30,520 bases of DNA from Rhizophlyctis rosea. Taxonomy: Eukaryota > Chytridiomycota > Chytridiomycetes > Rhizophlyctidales > Rhizophlyctidaceae. The first letter of the stretch is position 1. Every line of letters begins with the position of its first letter. Below, one piece after another: positions 10,095-20,509 of this stretch. Where the stretch lies: contig JADGJC010000191.1 of NCBI GenBank assembly GCA_027596075.1, positions 41,115-71,634 of the forward strand, given 5' to 3'. Below the pieces are notes generated by a model. That model was not told the DNA's origin. It saw only the letters and a program-made list of their open reading frames with translations, and searched no databases. The translations under genes and the position numbers were made by a program.

Positions 10095-13000
10095 TCATCT
10101 CCAATCCTGTTCATTCCAGTCAGCATCAGCTGTCACAAAAATCAAATCTCCAAAAACAAACCCACCATCAAGCACAACACTCGTAATCTTAATCGGCAAC
10201 TTCACCAAAGGATTTATCCCACCACCTTGCCCTCCACCCGCCCCGTTCGCCGCGGGAGCAGCAGCAAGTTTCGTCATTGGATCATCTCTCGCCAGGCACT
10301 GTTCCATGAAACATACTTCGGCGCGTCGGCGTTCTTCGTCCGTGACGTCTTTGCCGTCTATGGTGTGCAGTTGGGGGAATCGCATAATGAGGGTGAAGCG
10401 GTACATGTGTTTGCGGGCTACGGCGTTGGCGGTTAGGGTTATTTGGAGGAGGGAGGGGAGTTTCATTTTCTNNNNNNNNNNGTTCTTGTTGGTTGTGGGG
10501 TGGTCGGTGGGGGGGGGGGTGGGGGTGGGGGGGGTGTTTTTGTGGGGGGGGCGGGGGCGCGTCCGTTCGGGGGGGGGGGGGGGCGCGGCCACCGGATGTG
10601 AGGTGGTGATGATGGTTGGTTGTTCTTGAGGCGTGCTTTGAGTGTTCACATACCTCTATCTCGCCGGTTTCATGCACTCGATTACTGGCCAGGGCGAGAT
10701 GGGTCAGATTGGGCAAGCAGTCAAAATGCGATAGGGTTTTGATGCGATTCTCCCTGGGTAGGAAGGCATGTTTGTGAGCATGGCTTTCTGCCTCACACCA
10801 CGGCACAAGGTCACCATCTCCAACTTACTTCATATGCAACTCCCTCAAATTGATCAATGATACGAAACTACTTGGGTCTGCGCCTCGGATCTGGTTCTTG
10901 TCCAGAACCAATTCCTGCAGACTCGTCAAGTGCTCCAATCCGTCGATCTGTGGATTGAAGAATACAATGCATCAGCTAGGTGACGTGAGACAAGAATTTT
11001 GGCGTCCCGCCGATTGACAATTCAACATCCATGCCATGCCGATAAATTCAGTACCACTGACCTTCCCAATCTTATTCCCCTGCAAACACAACACCTTCAA
11101 ATGCGGACACCTCCACAACCCCAAATCCGCGATCCTGGTAACAACATTATGTCCCAAATGCAACTCCTCCAAGTACGGCAACAAGGGTCTCCTCTTCCCC
11201 CCGTCCGGCGTGGCAACATCCATTCTCCCATTCGCCAGCCCAACCATCCCAACACCTCCACTCACAATCATCGGCGCCGGCGCATCGGTACTCAAAAGCC
11301 GTTCAATCCGATTGCCATTCAGGCTCAGACTCTTCAAGCCCGTGAGCCCGACAAAGCAGTCGATATTCGTCAAGAGGTTGTTGTCGAAGTTCAATCGACG
11401 CAAGTTCCGGAAATCCAAACCAGCGAAACAGTCAATTTCGCGAATACGACAGGAACGAAGGTCGAGTTCAGAGATGTTTTTGAATGCGAAGTGACCGATT
11501 TTTTCGCCGAGGAGTTCTATAGTTAGTTTTCCGAGATAGATTTCTTTGGCGGAGGTTTGTTCTTTGGGGGATATGCCGGCGCCGTCTAGGATCTGTGGTT
11601 TTGCGTGATTTGCCCCGACGAACACAAAGTTGACGCGATGAATCAACGACGTACCTTCAGTCTCGCCAAATGGAAAATAGTGAAGAGGCGATAGTTGAGT
11701 AACTGACAGACAGCATTGCCCGTTAAATCTAGAATGATAAGTCGCGGTAGTTCCTTCAAAGGGAAGATACTCAATAGATCCGCTATGTAATTATTTCCTA
11801 TATCTGCAGAAACCATGAACGTTCAATACTTCCACCAAAACACACCACCAAATCACCAAAAAAAAACTCACACAACTCCATCAAACTCCCCAACTTAACA
11901 AAACACTTAACGCTCCTCAAAAAATTATTCTCCAAACTCAACAGCATCAAACTCCTAAACGGGGTCGCATTCGCCACCACCGCGCTCTCCACGCTGCCGA
12001 TGCGGTTGTTGCTTGCATCTAGTTTCGTTAGGTTTGGTAAACTGGAGAGAGAATCGATGGATTCGATTTCGTTATTTTCCAATGAGAGCTCTTCGAGTTT
12101 TGTGTAAGATGCGAGTTTGGATACGTCGCGGAGGTAGTTGTTGCGGAAGGAGGCCCAGCGGAGGTTGGTAAATCCAGTAGGTAGTTCGTCTAAACTCCAT
12201 AGATGGCAGGAATCTAATTCAAGCGTCGTCATGGCTTCCACAAGCATGCCCTCTGGCAAATGCGGATGATGCGACATGCGCCAGTAGTCGTTTTGCGCTG
12301 CGAATGAGCCATAACCACTTTGGGTGCGGACGCTGAGCGGGCGGAAGAGGTGGGGTTGGGTGGAGGAGCGGTCGAGGATGAGGGAGGTTGGGAGGGTGGA
12401 TGAGACCTGTTTTGCGTTTGAGATGGTAAAGATTTTGTTGTGCAGAAGGAAGTGAGGGTTTCACCGTACTTTATCGGACTTGTCTACTGGCCACCCATCT
12501 AGGATGTGGAGGGATGGGATGTGGTTGAGGATCAGTCGGCGGTAACCTTTTCTTCGTGCGATGGGGTTGAAGCGGAGGTCCAGTTCTTCCAAGCTGTTCA
12601 AAAAGAACTATCAATCAATCACACGCCCTCCACCCCAATAAAATCAAAAGTAACCCACCTCCCCAACCCCTCCACACCACCCTCAACATCCACAATCACA
12701 TTTCTCGCCAAATCAATCTTCTTCAACACGGGATTGGCACCCAACCCGCTTGGCATCACTCGCAGATTATTGAAACTCAAGTCCAGCTTCTCGATCAGTG
12801 GGAAGGCGGCTAGACTCGGGATGGTTTCCAGACCGCATTGGGATAGACAGAGAGATTTAATTTGAGAGAAGGCGTGGAAGGTTTCGAGGGATATTGTGTC
12901 TGGGCCGGTTATGTTGAGGGTTTGGGCGTTTTGGGGGGAGCGGGACCAGAGGACGTCCTTGTGGATCAGAATTAGTAATAAGTAAGTCATCTTTCCAGCA

Positions 13001-15722
13001 CCAGCAATATTAACGATAGTAAACGTACAGTGATGGAAGGATCTCTTGGAAATATTGTCAAATCATCCGCAACGTTGATTTCTGGAAATTCCTTCTCAAG
13101 CGTAGAAAGCGGTACATTACTTATTGTCGAACTCGCATCCTGATGATTGAACGAATCGACGAACTTCAACATCCTTTCTTCCATGTATCCACCAATAACC
13201 ATCGTCCAAGAATAAAGGGGTTACCCACCGTTCCACCCAATTTCATCGCAACCTCCGTCACAATCCCAGGCATGTCCGCCAAAGACAGTTTATTCGAATA
13301 CGCAATGTCGACCATTAGTTTCTCCACACGGGTAGTCAGACGATCCAAATCGCTCTCGATGCTATATTCGACAAAGTATTCCGGGAGGACTAGGTCGTGA
13401 TCTGCTATGGCGTACATACGGCAAGCGTCTTCGGCGATGTTGTGTAGGGGAAGTGCTTGATGGAGAAAGTCGACGTGGTGGAAGGGGTGGGGTTGGGAGA
13501 GGGTTTCTGGTTGAGGAATGAGAAGTAATGTCATTGACCAGAGGAATAGAAACATTACGACGGAAGATTGCAATGGATACTACCTTCCAAATCCACAACC
13601 TCACACCCCCTCGCCGCAACACTTCTCGCAATAACTGCCTGCCTCAAATTCTTCCTCTGGCTGGTCTGACTCTCCTTCCCCTCCCCCTCCCCCCTCTGCT
13701 CCTCCGAACACTCCAAAAAGTTCGCAAAAATAACTGCATCACCACCACCAACAATCTCCTCAACCAACCCGGCAAACCCATGCTCCACAACCGCAAAGGC
13801 TGTTTCGGCCTTGCTGCCGCCAGGAGTTTGGTAACACAGGTACTCGAAGACGTGTTCACTATCACTACTACTTCTGAGTGCAAGTTTCTCTTCAAATTTG
13901 TTCTTGAGGTATCGGTTATGGATGCGTGATATTCTGTGAATTTGGATACGACGGTGGGGTTGGCCGGATGTGCCTTTGAGGATGAAGTCTTTTACGAGTT
14001 TTTCGCATGTTTCGAACCAGGCGTCGTCGCGTTGTTCGTCTTCGAAGCGGACGTTGCCTCCTGTTTCGAGCTCTAGGAGTAGTTTACTAGTATCTTGGTG
14101 TTAGGTGTTTCACAAAGAAGGGGTGTGGGCGGGATTTGACGATCACAAACCGTATCGCCATATCACTCTGCTGCGTTATATGCGTTGCTATATCCTCTTT
14201 ATGTCGGTTCAGGGCACGAAGAGTACGTGATTTCTTGTCGATCAATTGAGTCAAGCGGTATTTTGCGTCTTCAAGCTTTTCGAAAATGGGTGCGTTCTCA
14301 GGCTGTAATGATTGTATGATCTAGTGTCAAGGTCCGTCTGAAAAAGACTAGAACCATTATACCTGATCCCGTCGGGCTGTCGAGAGCGTGAAATCATCCC
14401 ATCTCTTCTGCACTCGTTTCGTGCGACTTAGGAGCGCAACTATGTCAGCTTCGATGGTCGACTGAGCATCAGCGTATGTGTTGTCCAAAAATTTGATCAG
14501 GAAGTTGGTGTTGCGCTTGATGGTGCGGATACGCATGTTGTAATACCTAGCAGCATGTCAACTTTCAATGTCAACCACCAAGTCAAGGTAGTGGAGATAC
14601 CCACATCCGCTTCTTGAGAACGGTTGCACTGATGATGCGTCTGGACTCTTCAGTCACCTCGAGAGTGTCTAGAGATGTCAACTTCGGAAGATGGTAGATC
14701 ACATGGGTTTGATAATTGCAGAGGGCACAGATGGGGTTGTCGGCGAAATTTGGGTCGCTCAGGCAGAGAGATGTAAGTTTGGGTAGTCGTGCAAGGAATA
14801 GCACTTCACGGAAGGATGCGACTTGGTTTCCGGCGATGTTCAAATCCTATCATGAGGGTTGAACATCAGAAGCACGTCAAGCTGAAAATCACAGGGCTTC
14901 TCTGACCCTCAAATTGACATTCTCATTCAGCGCATCACCGACAGACGCTATCCGGTTGTTACCGATGCGCAGGTCTTGTAGATTCACAAGTGAACTGAGA
15001 TTTTCCAGGATCGTGATGTCTAAGGCGTTGGTGAGTGAGATGGTTGGTTCAGACCAAACTGGAACTCACCATTGTCCGAAAGCCATAGCTTTTCCACTTT
15101 GGTCAACGTATCCAGTCCCTCAATGTTGGTAATGCGATTGCCATACCTGTGATATGTTTGCAGGTCAATCATGGGACAGAATAGCGATCCTTAAAGCATG
15201 CTTGATTCACGCACAGATAGAGTTCCTTCAATTTAGTACAGTTCTCAATCCCTTGAATCTTATGTACCCGAGTCTCACAAATCCATAGTTTCTCCAACTC
15301 TGTGCACTCCTCCAGGCCATAAATTTCCTGAATGTCCTGGGCGACGACACACAGCGATGTGATGTGGTTGAACTGATGTATCCCGGCAATGGTTGGAAAG
15401 TTGTAAAAGCACATTTCGATGGCTCGGATCGAGGAATGCAGGTTGACAAAAACAGCTTCAGAGATGCCGTTGTTGGAGCACTGTACTCCATATTGCGTGT
15501 TATCATTGATTATGGCTTCACACGTCATGAACACCAAGAGTTGAGCAGCCAGACCAAACGCACCAGGTTCATCACGCAAGGGTCATTTTGATAGAGCCAC
15601 TGCCTCTTGGCTCTGAGTTTTCGCTCGTTATCATCCGTTGAAGGAGCAATGACCTCCGCCTTCTCCTCAACGGCATCAATGACAGGCTCTGCTTCCACAA
15701 ATTGGGTGAGAATTGAATCCAT
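10095..15722 (-). CDS. LRRC9: LRRC9, large leucine-rich repeat protein linked to cilia
   Basis: Eighteen exons join in phase to 1452 residues, about the length of vertebrate LRRC9: 15564-15722, 15215-15480, 15070-15146, 14907-15019, 14605-14846, 14363-14546, 14151-14302, 13584-14086, 13225-13506, 13029-13177, 12659-12957, 12470-12593, 11872-12406, 11655-11803, 11062-11592, 10829-10947, 10654-10753 and 10095-10469. The order is an N-terminal motif (CSNNGISE), SDS22-type LRRs (about 85-260), the LRR cap (CALCNYQTHVIYHLPKL), and a helical region from KKRMYYNMRIRTIKR. Next comes a globular middle (about 400-615) ending HDLVLPEYFVEY, then a long second LRR block (about 715-1400). The family tracks with motile cilia; its molecular role is not established. 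The exon 9/10 junction is the least certain, as two donor/acceptor pairs keep the frame. The last intron contains the N gap. Confidence 0.92.
10472..10481. other. assembly gap of ten Ns
   Basis: Ten undetermined bases lie in the last LRRC9 intron, one base upstream (on the minus strand) of the acceptor AG at 10470-10471. The neighbouring 10500-10585 is a G-rich low-complexity tract. The true gap length is unknown, so the intron length of 184 nt is nominal. Confidence 0.98.
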
Positions 15723-15963
15723 TCTGATGCGCTGGATACGGGGTGAGGATGGCAATGAACAGAGAACGGAAACCGCAGGCCGCGCTCAAGGTGGTTCTGA
15801 AGATAACCAGGCTTGCCCAGTTTGTTGGTAGATGTCTGTCTAGCTCTGGAACGCTGTTTATGGACACTACGCGACCATCAGGACATCTGCGTCGTCGAGA
15901 TTTTCCCTACAGCTGATTACATCAACGAATATGATATCACACCTTGAAGAGTGATAAGCCCGA

Positions 15964-15973
15964 TGACGTGTCA
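15964..15973. promoter_or_regulatory. TGACGTGTCA motif, candidate bZIP-type site
   Basis: This imperfect palindrome has an ACGT core, as in CRE-like and G-box sites bound by bZIP factors. The same 10-mer occurs in reverse orientation at 20043-20052, and 9 of its 10 bases occur at 10040-10048. Two of the three copies flank CEP57 and the third lies just past the 3' end of LRRC9. Binding is inferred only. Confidence 0.3.
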
Positions 15974-16079
15974 ACCATTCAGGGCCAATGAATTTTAGCA
16001 ATAATCCTATGTAAAGAACCCCGTAATGATGCGCAAAATAGTATGTTGATTATGTGGAAAAGAATCTGTTGGTGGACCC

Positions 16080-16097
16080 GGGGGGGGGGGGGGGGGG
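16080..16097. repeat. 18-base G homopolymer
   Basis: An uninterrupted run of G lies in the LRRC9-CEP57 divergent region. Its length may be a sequencing or assembly estimate; similar runs occur at 23387-23399 and 29105-29127 (as C). Confidence 0.9.
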
Positions 16098-16273
16098 TTG
16101 TTAGAGAAGACCCTGAGCAATGTCCGGAAGGTCGGTCGCTTACCTAAAGCGCATGCACCCAAGCCTGTTGGGTGTTGTCTCAACATTCGTGTCTCCCTCT
16201 GCACCACACCAGCTCCGATTTTCCCACGCTTGCAGGCTGCCCAGCTACTGTAGATCTTCCCAAGAGCATCGTT

Positions 16274-19200
16274 ATGATGGACTTACAAGGGTCGTTTCAG
16301 GAGCCCCATGTAGAAGTCGGGTCGCAGTTGGACCTATGGACAACCGCTGCATTGAGCGACCTGGATAAGGAGATTGATCGCTTGGCCGAAGACACGTACC
16401 GGGTTTTCCCCACAGCGGAAAGTCCAACAAAGTCGGCCAGATCTCAGGACGTTGAACTGCAGGAACAGTTGCGTCTAGAGCAACCTCTCGATTTATCCAG
16501 CATGGGGTTGGACGACTTTGACCTTACCGACATCAGTAGGGTAGAACACAAAGCCACCGAGGCCAGAAGTAGGAGCCCAGTGAGGTTCGGTGAACCGGCC
16601 TGGCCGCAGGAGTCAGCTTTTGGTAGGGACTACTCTCTTAGGGATCAGGACGACTTGATGAACTTCTCCTCCCCATCACTGAACGGGGGCGGCTCACCCC
16701 GATTTCCCACGGTTGCACGTGAACGAACTCAGAGAGGCGAAGCTGAACTTTCCTTCGGTCTAACGTTCGATGTACCGTCTCCCTTTGGAACCGAACCCCC
16801 GAGTGGCCAACGATCGCGAAAGTCTTCTGCAAAGCCCGACGCCGACAACACCTACTTGGGACCAATGGAGTTTCCTACTTTTGACGATCATGTCGAGTCA
16901 TTGCTGAATAGAGAAATTCACAGAACGGAGAGCATTCTGGTAAGGTGCCCTTACATTTTCATGCCCAAATAAGGTTCCTCACCACCATGCAAGAAAGGGA
17001 CAGAAGGCTTCGATGATGTTGATCCTAATGATGATCGTTTCTGGGCACAAGTTGCTGCCGAATCACAAGACGATGGTCCCAACGTCTCGCTAAAAGACCA
17101 GCAGCGACCGACCACAACGTATTTACCACCCACTCCTGATCGCCCTCCTTCCCGATCATACTCTCGCACTTCATCCCGCCAAATTTTACCTGACCTTGAA
17201 ACCAACCCCTCCGACCAACGCAATGTATACCGTAGACATACGCCACAACCGGAAGCAGCATCAGACTATCCGCCGTTGGACGAAGTTCCGGGCATGTCAG
17301 CTGAGACTGCTTCATCTATTGATTTGGTAGGACCTACGAATAGAGGTGCCAATGATATGACCCCGACACGTCGAGTCAGGCGCCCTTCCAGTCGGTCAGC
17401 GGATCTTGAAGGCGCGGAAAATCGAATAGAGACCGATGAGATGGACTCAAGAGGTGGGATGCGGATGTTCTTCTTCCAATTTCCGTGCATTTGGAGATCT
17501 CATATCAATTACCAGCCGTGGTGAATGCATTACGAATGTTACAGGACAGAGTGGACAATCTTGAAGGGGAAAAGGTGGCCGCAAAGAAGAAGATTTCTGA
17601 TCTAGAGGAGGAACTCGCCAAGGCCAGGAGATTGCTCATGTCTCGCGAACAATCATTGGCATCTGCTTCTTCTCGGACCAAATCGGAACCACCATTGCAG
17701 AATATACCAGCCGGAAGGGATCATTCGCCGTATTTTGGTATCTATATTTGTATTGAATGAATCTCTTAAGAATTGACTGTTAATGACAAGTCATGCCCAG
17801 ATCTTGAAGATGATGTGGCGAGAATCCACGCAGAATCCGAGCGTTTGGAAGATGAACTAAACTTCAGCATGAACATCGAAAGAGTTGTAGATCAGGAACT
17901 AGCACGAATTGAGAAAGCGAAAAAGGAAGTTGAAGAACTGCGGAGAGAACTGTCGAAACCCGAACTTGGCTCAACTGCACCACAATCAAACAATGTCGGT
18001 AGTTCCAGGAAGGCCAATTCTCCAGAACGACCGAACAAGAATTCGCGAAATACGTCACCAGCAAGGAATATCAGACCCATTGTCGGGGCGAGTCAGGAAA
18101 AGGCGGATGACAGTTTTCTCCATCCCGACGAAGTTCAGCGATTACAGGAGGATGTCCATCAACAAAGGGTTGCAGGTGTGGGGAGGAAGATGGCACCGAA
18201 GGTAGTGTATGGACTTGTGCTTCGCCTTGGGACATTGTCCTAATGACGGCAACGGCAGACAGATGAGCATGCACGCATCAAAGAGTCCCTCTTCCAAAAG
18301 ATCAAGAGCCAGGGTGGAATTCAGAGACCATTACGGAATCGTTCCCCAATGAAGGTAATGCATGCGTTACCCCATTGCGGAAAATCCTTCGGTCATTTTT
18401 AACAGACATTCAGAAGGCCAGCACCGCCGCAGGGACAAGACGGACATTAAGACCAGCTTCGCCTGAATGGAAAAAGATGGATGGGAGAGTCTCGGATCGT
18501 GTACGGCCAGATTCAGCGCCAAGACCTCGGGGACGAACAAAAGCGGCGACGCCGAAAAATCTGCTACATCAACCACAGTCTGATGGTACTCAACATAATC
18601 ATGCACACGCGCGAGATTCGAGGACAAATCGGGATATTGGCAGTGTCAAGGATTTGAGCGCAGGGAGGGAGATTCCGTTCATTGTAGGAAAGGTTGGAGA
18701 CACTCTTGGCTATTGCTGGGTTTACAAATACTCATGGAATCTGGGATGCTAGTCAACAGGGAAATCGCACTCTGTGACGGCAAATCTGCAGCGGGTTTTT
18801 TCGTTATTGAAATCACATAATCCGGCGTTGTGTTCTATGTGCGCTCAACGGAACCTTCAGCTTCGATCCAGGAGCGCCGAGAGATCCGGTAGGCACTTTT
18901 GCGGGATGTCTGTTGTTGTTGAGTTGATGGCTGACGCTTGCCTATCTTGATATAAAAGGTGCCCCATCTCCAATCCAAAAGAATAACTCAACCCAGCGAG
19001 AGGCGTGGGGTCCCACACCCGGCCCAATACCGAACCATCCGGATGATACCAACAATCAATCACACATTGACGACAACCACATCTCATTCCACACACAGCT
19101 TGAAGACGCAGCGCGGGAGGAGAGTGGGCCAACAAACATACGGAACGTGTTGGGGATATTGGAGAATGATCATAAGGAGCTTAAAAAGTGAGTGCTTGAT

Positions 19201-19906
19201 TGCTTGACGATATGCATGTGTTGAGGGGCTCAAATTTATCGATCAATTTGCATTAGACAGTACATGTCGCTGGTTCGGCAGTATGAGCAGATCATGAGCG
19301 ACCGGAGGGCGAGTTTGAGCGGAGCTAATGATACGGATTTGAGGAATACTGGGGATGATTTGAGAGATGTCATAAGGCAGATGGAGCTAAAGGTTTGATT
19401 TTGACTCTTCTTTGACGAAATTGAGACCTATTCAACCAATTCAAACACATGTTTCTATCATCAAGCGAGAACAAATCCTGATCCTCCGCGAAATCCTCCA
19501 CTCCTCAATACACCACGAAAAATCACACCGAAGAACACTCACCACAACGCGGGACACCAAACGTTCCCTCTCCCCCTTCAAAAAACCTCCCACCCAAGCC
19601 CGCTCCGCACGCTCCACATCCGGACAACGCGGGCGTCGCACGGATAAACCTTCCTCTCGACCAGCATGGGGTGCGCCTCCAGCCCCCCATTCTCATAATC
19701 ACAATAATCCTAATTCACGAACACGCCCCTGCGCGCCATGTGAGCACCGTAAAGCGGAGTTGAAGGAGCACCGGGAGGAGGGAGCGAAAGTTGTGCGGAG
19801 CAGCCGGAGTAGGAGTCCTGGGTTGGCGTTGGCGAGTTTGAATCTTTTGAGGAGTAGTTTGAAGGTTCAGGAGGCGCTTGAGGAGGCTAAGGGAGCAGTG
19901 TTGTAG
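16274..19906 (+). CDS. CEP57: CEP57 family centrosomal microtubule-binding protein
   Basis: Ten exons (16274-16939, 16994-17453, 17516-17737, 17801-18175, 18263-18354, 18414-18692, 18753-18888, 18959-19187, 19257-19392, 19466-19906) join in phase to 1011 residues, about twice the animal length. Residues 1-375 are a disordered, Ser/Pro/Asp-rich extension. The centrosome-localising coiled coil begins AVVNALRMLQDRVDNLEGEK (376 on). Next come a disordered linker and the conserved EIPFIVGKSTGKSHSVTANL (about 691-710) with CSMC (725-728). The microtubule-binding domain (VLGILENDHKELKKQYMSLV to about 880) follows, then a basic tail with a second CxxC (954-957). CEP57 proteins (S. pombe Ppc89 is related) anchor material at centrioles or spindle pole bodies and bind microtubules. 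The gene is divergent from LRRC9. The exon 3 acceptor was chosen on phase; an alternative reading LEISYQLP just upstream does not fit the donor. Confidence 0.88.
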
Positions 19907-20509
19907 GGTTGGATTGGGGTATGCTCTGTGGTAATTTGTAAATATTGATGAATGGGATTTTGTTTGTGACGGGAGGATGGAGTGATACGAAGCTGAGCAC
20001 GCGCTTGTCACCTCGTAACTGGAGGAGTCCCCTTGGAATCACTGACACGTCAATCGAATCCGCACCATGGTGCAAGTGATAATTAGCAATGCCTTAGTCT
20101 CATCGGTGGGTTCGGGAACTGGTTGTTACCGTTTATCATCTGGCCCGCACACTCGAACCAGATATGGGTGATTCCAGGGGTAATATTGTATTCTTCGGCG
20201 TGCGACCAATGCTGCATATGCGTCACAGATATCCGCAGACTGCTGTCTCACAAAGCCAATGATCAGGAATATTCGTCTTTTTAGTCACATGTAACATATA
20301 ATGTAATAACTATGCCAACTGAGGTCTCTTTTCAGCTCTCGCCCCCCGTTTCTCCCACAACACCCATGATTCACCCATGCAGCGACCCAAACTGGGACGG
20401 ATCGATATGTTTCACCGACTCGACTCTGAAACCATGCATGATGTCTGTGAGCACGCAACTGGCCATTTTTTCAGCAAGATGGGTAGATGTATACCTTGTA
20501 CATCTGTGT
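19907..20509. other. spacer between convergent 3' ends of CEP57 and the TIR-NACHT gene
   Basis: This 603-bp region should contain both 3' UTRs. It carries TGACACGTCA at 20043-20052, the reverse complement of the 15964 motif. I see no gene in it; open frames running into 20500-20740 are antisense shadows of the TIR-NACHT C-terminus. Confidence 0.5.

Larger units (their letters stand above)
15723..16273. promoter_or_regulatory. shared divergent promoter region of LRRC9 and CEP57
   Basis: The start codons of LRRC9 (-) and CEP57 (+) are 551 bp apart, so both promoters must lie here or overlap neighbouring transcribed sequence. It holds the near-palindrome TGACGTGTCA (15964-15973) and an 18-base G run (16080-16097). 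No TATA box stands out. The frame running in from 16172 towards CEP57 opens with GTG, so I take the ATG at 16274. Co-regulation is inferred from the shared ciliary/centriolar theme. Confidence 0.5.

Noticed and set aside
10014..10436. 140-codon plus-strand open frame past the LST8 end
   Set aside because: It is antisense to the last LRRC9 exon, which has recognisable family residues, and shows no protein features.
17485..17515. Upstream acceptor giving LEISYQLP before the CEP57 coiled coil
   Set aside because: The residues looked plausible, but the phase does not match the donor at 17454. The CAG at 17513-17515 keeps the frame, gives a 62-nt intron and begins at the conserved AVVNALR.
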